Below, one piece after another: positions 12,640 through 25,178 of a stretch of 60,321 bases of DNA. Source of the stretch: Byssochlamys sp. IMV 00236. Lineage: Eukaryota; Ascomycota; Eurotiomycetes; Eurotiales; Thermoascaceae. The notes under the pieces were generated by a model that was not told the DNA's origin, searched no databases, and worked only from the letters and a program-made list of their open reading frames with translations. The DNA lies in the NCBI GenBank assembly GCA_001931875.2, contig MSJH02000676.1, forward strand, positions 1 through 60,321, in the 5' to 3' direction. The position numbers and the translations under genes are program-made. Each line of letters begins with the position of its first letter. The first letter of the stretch is position 1.

Positions 12640-15600
12640 CCTAGTAGATGCTAAATATATATTTAATATTTATTATATTTAGATTAGATACTAACTTATT
12701 ATAAAGCGAACTTATATAGAACTATAATTTTTATAAAATATACTTAAACTAGTTTAAGGATATAATAAGTAATTAAAGCAGTATCTATTCCTATATAAAA
12801 AGCAAAGATAAAAAATTTAAAATATATCTTAAATTTCCTCTTTATATAGGACTTAATTAAGTATATTCTTTTTATATAAGTTTTAGTAAGGCATATATTA
12901 AATATATCTAGGAGGCTATTTCTTTTATAGGTATTATTATTAGCTATAATAATATTTTTAAGATTATAATTAATAATATTTAGGATAAGTTATCTATTTC
13001 TAAATATCTAATAACTTATTTTAGTAATATCTTATATTTTATCTATTAAAAGAATTCTTTACCTTATAATTATTTTAGTATAAATATTTATTAAATATTT
13101 TAATAACTTTTATTAAAGGTATATCTATACCTTATCTTAAGCAGATGTTTAATATATTATAAGTATATGCTAAATATAGCTTAGATCTAGTTTAGGCTCT
13201 ATACTTAAAGCAATTATAAGACCTTATCTTTTCTACTTCTTTAAAAAGATAAAAAGGATAAAATTTAAAGCAAGATATATTATTAAGCATATAAATATAG
13301 CGGCATTAAATATTATAAGTATATGTTAGAATATATATTTAGATAATGCTATAAATATAGCTATATTAAACTAAATATCTTTAAAATACTTTATAAAGAA
13401 GCAGGCTATATATCTAATACTACTTCTGCTAATAAATTTCTTAAAAGAGAAACTAAAAATTAGTATAATAGATTTTTTTATTTTTAGAATTAATAATTAG
13501 CAGAATATTGTTTTTATCTAGAAAATAAAATATAGATATATTTAAATTAAACTCTAGTAATCTTTAAATAGTATAAAGTAAGTTTAACTCTATATTTAAT
13601 CTTGGCATATATTAAACATATCCTTAGCTATTAATTATCTTTATTAGTTGTCTATTAGCAAATAATTTTAAACTATAATATATTATATAAGCTATCTTTA
13701 TATATATAGCTTAAATTTATATATCTTATCTATATACCTTAATAGCTTATAGGATATATAGTATTAATACTTCTATTTAATCTATTTATATCTATATTAA
13801 TTATATTACTTTAAGGTATATAACTTATAGTAGGTATTTACTCTATATATATTAGGCATATACTAACTATAGGTCTAAGATTTAACTATCTTTAAAATAT
13901 ATTTAAAATCTTATATAAAGAATATAATATTTTAATTAATATTTTTATTCTTTATAATTAAGATTATTTTTTTTTATCTTTTTTATTTATTAAAAAGATT
14001 ATATATATTTTCTTCTATTATTAACTAAGTTAAGTTAAGATTTTGCTTAAAAACTTATAGATCTAATTAATTAAAGAGATATTCTTACTATAACTATATA
14101 TATATTATATATATCTTAAGCCTATATTCTGTATATGCTAACTAGATACTTATAGATAAATTCTTAATATCTTTTAAAGTATATATATTTAAGCAAAAGT
14201 ATTAAGGTTAAGCTCTAAATTTAATTAGAGCTTCTTTAAATATTAAGGATAAAATTATTTATTTAATTTAAAAACAAAAACTTCTGTAATACCTATTTAG
14301 TTTAGATATTGTTAATTAAAATCTATTCTTACTATATATTTTGTATATATTAATACTATATAGGGGTTATATAAGAGTATAAGTTTAACTAACGCAGAGA
14401 AAGTAATAAATAATAAATTTATATAGTTGATATTAGTAAAACTAGAGAATATATTATTATTTATTATATAAATACTTAAGTAAAAGTATTTATAAAAGCT
14501 AAATATCTTAAAATAGATTTAACTTATAAGATAATACTTAGAAATATAAATGTCTTTTTAATCTTAAGCTAGAATTCTAAAGCTAGATATATATTTAACT
14601 TCTTTTTATTATATATTTAGTATATGCTGACTTTATATTAGGGATTAATATTTATTGCTATACTTTTATCTCTCTATAAACTTATTATATATATTTTTAA
14701 ATATTTAAATTATTATTTTAAATATTATTATAAGCTATATATTAATATATTTAATAGGTATATATTTTAAATAGAGAAGGGATATAGACTATTACTATAG
14801 ATATATATAAGAAATAAATATTTAGTTAGTATTATCTCAATAGATATAGAATATATACTAAATATATTTAGGCTTTAGTAATTACTTATATTTTATTTAT
14901 CTTTCCCTTAACTAGTAAGAATATCTTAAGTATATACTTATCTTTTATTAAATATATATTAAATATAATTTTTATAAGAAATTTAAAAGATCTTATCCCC
15001 TTATCTATTAATTAAAATATTTATAGGATTTATATTCTTACTAAGAAATTCTTTAAACTATATATTAATAGGGTAAGGAATATCTAGATACTAAAAAATA
15101 GCTTTAAAATAAAATAAAATTATAGATTCTTACTATATTATTATAGGAAATATTAAAAATTCCTTTTAAATAGTAGAGTTATACTTAAAAATATATTAGA
15201 TTATTTAAAAGTAATTACTTCGAAAATAATTATAATATAGAAAGAAACTTATCTTTATTAGGGGCTATTTAATAATATATCTATACTTAATATATGCTTA
15301 GTATTTATTTAGTATAGATTAAATATTAATAAGGCTAATTTATATTTAGTCTATAATAATATATAGAAGATATTACTAAATAATAAAAGCTTTTTAGCTA
15401 TAATATTAATAATATATAGCAAAATTATAATAATACTATATAGATCTCTTAATAAATATAGAGAAATAATAAGATAAAAATTTAATATACCTTTAAATAT
15501 ATACTAAACATATTTTTTAGACTAATAAAATTAAAGAGCTACTAATTATTAAATAAATTAATCTTATTTATTATTTAATCCTAATAATCTCTATAATATA

Positions 15601-18600
15601 TCTTTAGATAATAATAATAATTAATCTTCTAATAAAAATGCTAATTTTAAGGTTATTTTAATATTTTTATCTAAACCTTCTGCTAAATATATATTAGCTA
15701 GAAATAAAATATTTATAGAGTATATGCTAAGCAGAAATTAAGAAAGGGGTTAACCTAAAGGTTCTAGTTATTATTAGAGCTAGGTTTAATCTAGGACTAA
15801 ATAGACTAAGCTAAGCTCTAAAGAATTAGACTTAGATTATTATTTTTAATATAAATTAAGTATAGAGTATATACTAAATAAAAATTAAGAAAAAGGTTAA
15901 GAAAAAGATTAATCTAGAGGTTCTAGTTATTATTAGAGCTAGGTTTAATTTAAGATTAAGCAGATTAAGCTAAGCTCTAAAAAATTAGACTTAGATTATT
16001 ATTTTTAATACAGATTAAGTATAGAGTATATATTAAATAAAGATTAAGAAAGGGGTTAATTTAAAGATTCTAATTATTATTAGAGCTAGGTTTAATCTAG
16101 GACTAAGTAGACTAAGCTAAGCTTTAAAGAATTAAACTCAGATTATTATTCTTAATATAGATTAAGTATAAAGCATATATTAAATAGAGGTTAAGGAAAA
16201 AATTAAGAAAGAGATCGACCTAAAGGTTCTAGTTATTATTAGAGCCAGGTTTAATCTAAGACTAAATAGATTAAGCTAAGCTCTAAAGAATTAGACTTAG
16301 ATTATATTTCTTAATATAGATTAAATACAGAGTATATATTAAATAAAGATTAAGGAAAGGATTAATTTAAAGGTTCTAATTATTATTAGAGCTAGATTTA
16401 ATCTAAGACTAAGCAGATTAAGCTAAGCTTTAAAAAATTAGATTTAGATTATATTTCTTAACGCAGATTAAATAAAGAATATATATTAAATAAAAATTAA
16501 GAAAAAGATAGATCTAGAAGTTCTAGTTATATTTAAGGCTAGATTTAATTTAATACTATCCTAATATCTAGAAGGATTTAAACCCCTTTATTAGATTTAG
16601 ATAGCTCTGCTAATTTTAATCTAAAGTATATATTAATTCTATATCTGGTATATATTGTCTAAGAGTTAAGTACAGATTCTAGATAGAATAGAGCTTATAT
16701 ATACTATAATAAAGGACCCTTATTAAAAGAAATAATAGAGACTAATTTTACTATTTAATTAAAAAAAATAATAAAATAAAGGTAATAAGAATTTAAGTAA
16801 GAAAAAGAAGGATTATTATAGCAGTTTATATAATAAATATATATATCTATATAACTATAGTTATATAGTAAATATATATATATATTTTCTTTTCCCCTAT
16901 AATAAGAATAAATAAAAAAATAAAGAATATTATATTATAATTATTTAAAGATATAGAAAAATAGTCTTTAAATATAAAAACTTAATATTAAACTAAAGTT
17001 CGGCATTAATAATCTTTAAATATAAGAGCTTAGCATTAAATTAAAGTTTAATATTAAATATATGCTTAGGGGAGAGCTAGGCTTAAATATCTATATATTT
17101 AAAGCCTTTAAAAACTTATTCTTAAAAAAAAAGATTATAATTTATAGATATAAATTTAGTATATACTTTATATATAAAAGGGAAGAACTTATTAATAAAT
17201 TTAATATTATAGCTATTAATATTATAAGAATATCTATAGCTATAACTATAAGTATAGCTATATTTTAATTTAGTTAATATTTCTTTATTAATAGTATATC
17301 TACTTATATATTTATTATAAGATATAGACTATCTATACTTTAATAGAATTAAGGCAGGACCTATATTATAACTTAATTTAATATATATATAAGATAAATT
17401 AGAAGGCTATTTATTATTATTTCTATTATTATTATCTTATAATAATAAAATATTTCTAGTCTATATAAGATTAGTATATATATAATATAGGCAGGGGTAT
17501 ATTTATTATATACTTATAAGATAGGGTTAATAAAAATATAAAATACTAGAATAAAGGCTGAGATTAATTAAAGTTAATATTAGATATATACTAAATATAT
17601 TTAAAAAGCCTACTAAGAGTTATAAGTTATATATAAATAATAATATAAATGGCAATATAAATGGCAAAGAAGATAGTATATAGATCTTATTTATATATTA
17701 ATATATGCTAAACTTATTTTTTAATAAAACTAGCTTTTATAGCTATTTCTAAACTTATTATTAATATAAGCTATTTTTTTATAAAATATAGTAATATTCT
17801 TAATTAGCATACTTTCTATACTAAAAAAAATATTAGCTTAATATAAGCTCTATATATATTTAAGACTTATTACAGTTTATAAATAAAATTAGTATCTTAT
17901 TATTTACTAAGTAAAATATATTTAATTAGTATATTATATATTATTAACATAGCTTTAATATATATAGAATAGATCTTAAACTTACTATAGCCTAATTATC
18001 TTTTTATCTATAATTATATTACTAGTCTCTATATTATAGTTCAATACTATAGTAGATTAATATATATCTAGTATATATTAAAGATAATAATATACTCGCC
18101 CCTAAGTATATAGTCCTTATATAGTATTATAACTTTAATTATTAGTATATTATATATATATAAAACTTATATTAGACTTATAATAGGCTATAAATTAATA
18201 ATCTTATTATATATAAGTAGGCTATCTATATTTATCTATACCTAGTAACTATAGAAGCTTAATATATACTTAATTAATTTTAAAAAAAGGACTTATATAT
18301 TCTTATTTATATTTAAAATAAAAGATTTAGAAATTAATATATAGATATTTTCCTTAATAATAATTATAGGCACTATCTATATTTAGCGCGCTTTTAGTAT
18401 ATATATAATATCTATTTATTAGATTTTTTATTTTCCTGCTTAACTATAATATATAAGTTTAAAATCTATATTAGATTTAAATTAAGAACTAGGCCTGTTT
18501 TTATTTAGTATATGCTTAATATTAAGTAAAGATATACTTACTATAATAATACCTATAATTTATTAGATTACCTGCTAATAAAACTATATTATAAGTAAGA

Positions 18601-18790
18601 AGTTCCTTTAAATATAGCAGCATTTTTATAGTTATATAGTAATAATATAAGAGAGTAAATTATAGTGCTATAGAGGCAGGGTAAAGGCATTATTAAGGAG
18701 ATTAAAAATAATATAAATAATATAAACTTCTATATAATAGGATTCTAATATTGCTTTAGCATATACTTAATAATTACTTTTATATATACT
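12640..18790. repeat. dispersed ~15-bp word in the MULE
   Basis: A degenerate word near TATATGCTAARYATA, or its complement, recurs at about 12648, 12886, 13166, 13283, 13608, 13855, 14126, 14624, 14860, 15296, 15502, 15722, 17061, 17585, 17700, 18510 and 18765. It also occurs once per unit in the tandem array. I did not notice it elsewhere, apart from the MULE fragment at 8392-9545. Confidence 0.5.
15736..16560 (+). repeat. tandem array, ~150-bp period, about 5.5 units
   Basis: Units begin near 15736, 15884, 16037, 16187, 16346 and 16492. Each carries AAGAAA.GGTTAA, a GGTTCTAGTTATTATTAGAG-like run, GCTAGGTTTAATCTA, AAGCTAAGCTCTAAAGAATT and GAGTATATACTAAATA. It is homologous to 8762-9545 but less decayed. 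It could be a repeat in a former protein or a non-coding satellite; the unit lengths (146-159 bp) are not all multiples of three. Confidence 0.9.
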
Positions 18791-18980
18791 GTCTTAATAA
18801 ACTATACAAAATAATATTAGTTCTAGCTCTCTATATATATCCTAGCATTACTTTAACCTATACTTAATATATACTATAATATAGCACAGAGCATATATTA
18901 TATATAATTCTTAATAAATATAGTTTATTATAATATAATATAAAAACTTTATTATAAGTTATATAAACTATATATATACT
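16560..18980. mobile_element. MULE interior, right part
   Basis: There is no recognisable motif here. The only longer open frame is 17062-17268 (68 codons, plus strand). It is low in complexity, rich in Ile, Lys and Phe, and lies in sequence full of stops on both sides. I do not consider it a gene. Confidence 0.4.
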
Positions 18981-19102
18981 AAGCCCACTTAAACGCTATA
19001 CTGAAACTAACTTAGTATCTAAGCTGAACCTAGATTTTTCTTAGGTAGGCTAAGCTTTTCAGGTAGGCTAAGCTTAGCCCCGGCTAGGCTAAGCTATATC
19101 CC
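18981..19102. repeat. right TIR of the MULE
   Basis: Read on the minus strand from 19102 it begins GGGATATAGCTTAGCCTAG. Two AAGCTTAGCCTACC words and the AAGTGGGCTT block near 18981 follow. This is the same order as in the MITE end, with an extra stretch of about 20 bp in between. Confidence 0.85.
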
Positions 19103-19111
19103 GCTTAATTA
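19103..19111. repeat. right 9-bp TSD of the MULE
   Basis: GCTTAATTA is the partner of ACTTAATTA at 12246-12254. Confidence 0.75.
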
Positions 19112-22100
19112 GCTATAATCTAAGTAGCTTTTTTTTAGAATAAATATTATTCTCTTAGTAAACTTATATATTATTAATATAGCTTAATTAAGGCTATTCT
19201 TTATCTTAAGTAAGCCTATAATAAAATTAATAATTAATATATTAAATAAGATTAATAATATTATAATAAGTTATATAGATTTAAAGAGCTAATATTACTA
19301 TATTTAATTTATTATATATTTAAAATAATAAATAATATATTCTTATATTAGCTTAAATATCTTATAAATAGCTAAACTATTTAGTCTATTTAATATTTTA
19401 TTAACTTTAAAGTAGTTAACTTAATTATAGGCGAGCTATAGTATTTCTAAGACTATTAATTATAGAATATATAGATATTAATATTTATTATACTTATTAA
19501 TTAAGTATAAAAGACTATTTTTTATCTTATATAGTAATATTACTTCCGATTTATTTTATAAATTATTTAAGATTTTACTCTATTTAGAGTTTATTTAATA
19601 GCTCTTTATTAATTTTTTTTTTAAATATAAGGCTTATTTTAATTAAAGAGATATAATAAATATTTATCTTATTATTAATATTAGTAATAAAAATATCTAT
19701 ATCTTTAATATCTTTTAATAAGAGAATATATAGCTTTATTATAGCTAATAATAAATATAATAATATATTTAATATTATATTAGTTTTATTAAGCTTATAA
19801 ATAAGGTTTAAGTTAAATTATTAAATATATTATACTATAAAGACTAAATATAAGTTAATTTACTTTATTAAACTAGATTTTAATATAATTTATTTAGCTA
19901 TTACTAGAATAACGCTATAATTTATAAATACTATAGTAATTTATTTTAATGCCTTAATAAAATAATATATCTTCTTAAGTATTTATATTAAGTATATAAT
20001 CTTTAATTCTATTAGCTAATATTTTATTTTTATTAAGTTTAACTATCTTAATAAGAATAGAATTAGCTATATCTTTAACTTATTTAGTATTACTTTAACT
20101 AGTAGGCTAGCTATTAAAAGATAATATTTATTTACTAATACTTTATTATATAAGTAATATATTATTATATTAAGACTATATTTTAATATATTTACCCTAG
20201 AGCTACTTACTATATTAAGGTTAATATAAATTAATTTATCTAATAAAAAATAGGCTAAAAAGAATAAATCTTAGAAATATTATTTAATTTCTTAGAATAA
20301 TTATAGCTTTTATTTAATTAAAAGGTTTATTTAAATATTAATTATAAACTTCTAATATAGCTTATCTTTAATAAGATTAAGATATAATAATAATATCTTA
20401 TAGTCTTATAAAAGACTTATAATAATTATATATCTTAAAATATATTAATAGAATTATCTTATAAGAGTAAAGAAGTATTTAAAATTCTTTTAAAATAGCT
20501 AAAAAAGATAGGTTTATTATAACCTTTATTTTCTCCTTTAAATTAATTATATTAAAGGTATTAACCTAATAACTTAATAGTATTATTAAGAGAAACTTAA
20601 TAAAGAATTTCTTAAAATTTAAAGTAATATTAAGCTTTTATATTATAAAAAATAATATATATAGATATTATTTATAATTATTTAGTATTCTTAATACTAT
20701 AACTAGATTATCTATATAAATATAAATAAACTCTTAAAACTTCTATAAGTAATAGTTTATAATTTATTAAATATAAATAAGCATATTATAAAATCTTATT
20801 ATAGCTATATTAAAAACCTCTTAGCCTTAATAATTAATTATTACTAATTACAATTAATATAGTAAGAATATTTTTTATTAATAAAAAAACTAAATCGCGT
20901 TATAAATAGAGATAAATAGATTTTTTATTAATATTATTAAAATTTTATTCTATAGTAAAATAAGATAAATATTAAATTTAATCTCTTAGTTTAATATATA
21001 AATATTTACTATAGTATACTCTTTTTATATTTATTAGCTATTCTTTTTTATTATTTTTTAAATAATAAAGACTAAGTACTTAGTAAGCATATAGCTATTA
21101 GCTTATTTTATATAACTTAAATTATATAGCTTATTAAAGATATTATCTATAACCTTTTAATCTGCTAGTTTTAATAAATAAACCTTAAATTAATATAAAA
21201 GCTAAGCTTCTTAACCTTCTTTTAATAGTATTTATATTTATTAATTTTTTAATATATTAATAAAATTATAATTATTCTACATATTATATAATTTAATAAT
21301 ATACTATAGTTAATTAATAATATTCTTATTTTTATAAATAATAATACCTTTTATTATAATATACTCTAGGCTTAATTTATATATTATTTTTAAGGTTAGT
21401 TTACTATATTCTTTTTATAGAGCTTTTATTAAAAATACTATTATAAAGTTAACTATAAGAATATTTATTCTATTTAGTTTATTAAATATATTTAATTATA
21501 TTTTTTATAGAATCGCCTATAATTACTCTAAGAAGTTAAATACTTAAATAAATATTATCTTTATATTAACTATATATAAGAATAATATAATATAATTATA
21601 ATATAAGTTAAAGAGATAATCTTTATTATTAATTAAGTTACCTTTTATTTTAACTAGTAGTTATATACTAAATCGTAATAATATTATTATTTACTAAGTT
21701 AAATAAATAAATTAAAATATATAATACTTTAGCTTTACTATAATTTTTATTAGTATTATTATTTCTTAATAAGTATTAATAATTATTATATTAGTACTTA
21801 AATTAAATATAAACCTATATAATATAAGAATATTATTACTTATAAAAATATTTACTCTTAGCTTATTAATTAAATATACTTTTATTTTTAATTTAACCTT
21901 AATCTTTTAACTATTAAGAGTAATAAATAAGTTAACTAATAGTTAAATAAACTAAGTAAATAATATAGCTATATTATTAATACCTTTAATTATAACTTTT
22001 AATATATCTTATATTAATAAATATAGAGCTTATTATTATAAGAACTATTTATTAATAATTATTATAGAGTAATTACTATTTAAATAAATTATAGTATATT

Positions 22101-24794
22101 TTTAAAGATCTACTATATATACTAATACCTTAGTATAATACTATTTTTTAAAGGAATATTTAATACTTATTTATAGCTATATTAGGGCTATAAAGTATAT
22201 TATTTAAAGTATTTTATCTCTAATTATTATAGATATCTACAGTATTATTATTCTTTTATTATATTTAAATTATATGCTTTAAAAGTATTAATATAGTTTA
22301 TTATTTAATTTAAATTTATATAAATATATATAATATTTTTATATAGAGGCTTTTAAATAAATATAATATATAAATTAATTATAGCTATTATCTCTTATAT
22401 AGTCTATTATATTCTTAATATATTTAATACCTTTATTTAGCTTATTATTAAATCTAGTATTTCTATATTTTATATAATATATACTTTAATAAAACCTATT
22501 TATAAAAGAACTAGTTTATTTACTATTAACCTTTATTAAGTATTATAATATAAATAGTAAATCTTTTACTCTTAACTTATTATTAATATAAGTATTATAT
22601 ACTTATTAAAAAATAGTATTATCTTAGTTTAATTAATTATAATTTAGTATAAATAATTATTAAGCCCTATTATAATTCTATAAGAATATTTATTAAATAA
22701 TAATACTTTAATTTATTTAATTATAGTTTTATATAAATAATACTTAAAAAGATATAAAGAATTTACTTTCTCTACCTTCTCTATTAATAAATTATCTTAT
22801 TTAATCTTAAGAAATATTAACTGCAGGCCTTATATTTAAAGATTATTACTATAGCTATAGCTTTAAATTAAATTATTCTTAATTATTATAGTAATATATT
22901 TAGTATAATAATATTTATAAATAGCCTTAATTATTATATCTATAGTTATTATACTAATTATATTATTTTAACTATTAATAATTCTTTAAATTAGCCTAGT
23001 CTTATTATATTATATAGGCCTTATTTATTAATTCTATAAATTATACTAATAATATATTCTTATTAAAATAGATAAGGTCTTTTTATATATATAGAGAGAA
23101 CTTTATCTATATTAAATAAAGCTATATATAAGTTATACTAAGTCTTATTACCTTATATAGTTAAATAACTATTTATATAAAATTTTATAATATAATATTA
23201 TTCTAAATATTAGCTATAGAATATAATATTTTTTTAGCTTATATATTATAGTATTAATATTAACTTTAAATTATTTTAATAATAATAATATTTAAGCTTT
23301 TTTAATAAAATATATTTATAAATTATTCTGCTTAAATTTAAAAAGCTTTATTATATATTATTATAATACTTATTTTTTAAGAGATATATAAAGCTATAGT
23401 TAAATTAACTTATTACTCTTAATTATAATAATATCTTAAATATATTTAATAAATAAATAAATATCTTTATAAAATATTTAATTATTAATAGTTATTATTA
23501 GCCTTATTCTTATATACTTATAGTCTTTTAAATCTAGTTAAAAGAACTTAAATTTTTCTTACTTTTAAGAGGCTAAGTTATTTAAATATAATTCTATTAA
23601 TATAATTATAGTATTACTAGTAATATCTTAATTATTATTATAATTATTGCTTAATATAAAGTAATTTCTATTAGATTATATATTTTAACTTTATTATTTA
23701 TTAAACTTATAAAAGATTCTTTAATTTTATTTTATTAATTTTATTATAGTCTTAATTATTATTTTATTTAATATAGCTATTATCTATATTATTTATATAA
23801 ATAAAATATTAATACTTATTAAATTAATATTAATTTTTATTAATAGCTTTACTTTAATATTATTATTTATATCTTTACCTTTAATTAATAGTAGTATAAT
23901 ATTATATATAAGTCTTTTATCTTTTATACTACTTATTTTTTTTATTTTACTATTAGCTAATTATAATATTAATATTATTTAAGTTAGTTTTATTATTTAG
24001 TAATAATTAGCCTATATTAAAAATAAAGAGATAAAAGTTAATTCTTATATATAATAATTTTAACTATATCTTAAAGAAGTTTAAAAAGATATTAAAAATA
24101 TTTATAAGATATTTAAATATATAATATTTTTAATTTAAAAATATTAAGATATTTTTTTAAGAGTTAGAAAAAGCTCTTATTTATATTATATATAATAATA
24201 ATATCTTAAAGTAGCTATAGCTTAATAGATTAATTAATTTTTATATTACTTTTTCTCCTAATAATATTCTTTATTCTTATTATTAAAATAAGAAGATAAA
24301 ATTATTAATTAATACCTTTATTACTTTATAAAAGCTACTTATAATTTAATTTAAAGTATTTTAATTAATTACTTAGTTTATAAGAAAAGAAAAATTTTCT
24401 GCTTATAAGATAATATTATCTCTAAATATAACTAAGTTAAATATAAGATAAGCTAATATTAAACTTCTCTTTAATACTAGATAAAATAAAATAATAAAGT
24501 TAATTAAAAATAAAATAACTTAAAGAAGCTAATCTCTATAATTTAATTAATTTACCTAGAAAGCTATAAGCTAAAAAGCAGTTAATATAATTTAAAAAAG
24601 AATTATAGGTAAATATTAAAAGAGAGAGTTTAAATTATTAAAGAATATAAGCATATAATATTATAGAAATATTAATATTATTCTTATTAAAATATATAGA
24701 TTCTCTATAAAATAATAAAATAATAATATTTTAAACTTAAAGCTTAAGAAAAATAATAAGAAATACCTAGATTAAACTAAAATATACTATTATT
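19112..24794. mobile_element. interior of X, right part
   Basis: This is 5.7 kb of strongly RIP-mutated sequence. The part 20188-20690 is repeated at 299-804, so it belongs to a dispersed element. I tested the plus strand and parts of the minus strand for the decayed RT, integrase, zinc-finger and RNase H patterns that are readable in the copia and gypsy remnants here, and found none I would defend. Its function is unknown. Confidence 0.5.
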
Positions 24795-24944
24795 TATAAT
24801 TAAGTATAACTATAGAGATATAGGAGATAAAAAGGTTAATTATTCTAGATTAAGAGAATACTGCTATTAAATAGCTACTAAGGTAATTTAATACTATTAT
24901 TATTAAATAAGTAATATAATTATAGTAAAGCTATATTTATAATA
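24795..24944. repeat. right terminal direct repeat of X
   Basis: This is the 150-bp partner of 9546-9695, starting TATAATTAAG and ending TTTATAATA. It is followed directly by the TSD GTCTT. Confidence 0.9.
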
Positions 24945-24965
24945 GTCTTAAAGAATTAAACTTAG
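24945..24965 (+). mobile_element. resumed MULE tandem array
   Basis: GTCTT (TSD of X) plus AAAGAATTAAACTTAG is the continuation of the array interrupted at 9545. It is cut off after 16 bp by the copia-B-type LTR. Confidence 0.75.
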
Positions 24966-25178
24966 TATTATAATATAGCAGTTAAAACTAATAGTTTATA
25001 AAGAGAATATATATAAGTATATTAGCTTAAAAAAAGAATTTAACTAACTTAATATAATTAACTAACTATATTATAAGAATATATTAATATTAGTTTTACT
25101 TCTTATACTTTATTCTTATTTTAAATTATACTTTTTTTTAAAGCTAGTATAAAGTTATTTCTTCTATTCTTTTTAACT
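24966..25178 (+). repeat. copia-B LTR with internal deletion (5' end of E5)
   Basis: Its ends match the LTR at 8091-8391, but about 88 bp after GAGAATATAT are missing. An AATTATAAGCTTAAG primer-binding site follows at 25179-25193, so it is a 5' LTR. Confidence 0.8.

Larger units (their letters stand above)
12255..19102. mobile_element. 6.85-kb TIR element, Mutator-like by termini
   Basis: The ends are imperfect inverted repeats of roughly 80-120 bp (12255-12345 and 18981-19102). Both are clearly related to the ends of the 520-bp MITE. They are flanked by a 9-bp duplication. Long TIRs with 9-bp TSDs are the known hallmark of Mutator-like elements, so that class is inferred. I could not identify a transposase: stops occur in all frames, and no DDE or zinc-finger signature is legible. 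It contains a ~150-bp tandem array. It retains more CpA and TpG than the surrounding X sequence, as expected for a later insertion with fewer RIP cycles. It could be the autonomous partner of the MITE or a large non-autonomous relative. Confidence 0.75.
9546..24944. mobile_element. element X: LTR-type element of unknown class, carrying a nested MULE
   Basis: X is bounded by 150-bp direct repeats at 9546-9695 and 24795-24944. It is flanked by a perfect 5-bp duplication, GTCTT, inside a tandem array that continues on both sides. Repeat ends read TA..TA, which fits TG..CA after RIP. Removing the nested MULE and one TSD leaves about 8.5 kb. These boundaries indicate an LTR retrotransposon. I could not recognise RT, integrase, protease or other domains in its interior, so the class is open. 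The minus strand next to 9696 is purine-rich (AAAGAAGAGAAAG), which could be a polypurine tract and would put the element on the minus strand; that is weak evidence. Confidence 0.75.

Noticed and set aside
17062..17268. A 68-codon open frame on the plus strand
   Set aside because: It is low-complexity Ile/Lys/Phe-rich sequence inside the MULE. It has no ribosomal or splice context, no domain, and stops all around it. A frame of this length is expected by chance in 60 kb.
19977..20690. A long plus-strand run in X with few stops if TAA/TAG are read as former Gln/Trp
   Set aside because: In RIPed DNA of this composition every frame looks similar (Ile, Leu, Tyr, Asn). I could match no family and the minus strand reads equally well.
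22300..23900. Possible helicase or Starship-captain (tyrosine recombinase) sequence in X
   Set aside because: I compared the translation with the general pattern of these families from memory and found no catalytic motif. The TSD and terminal direct repeats fit an LTR element better.
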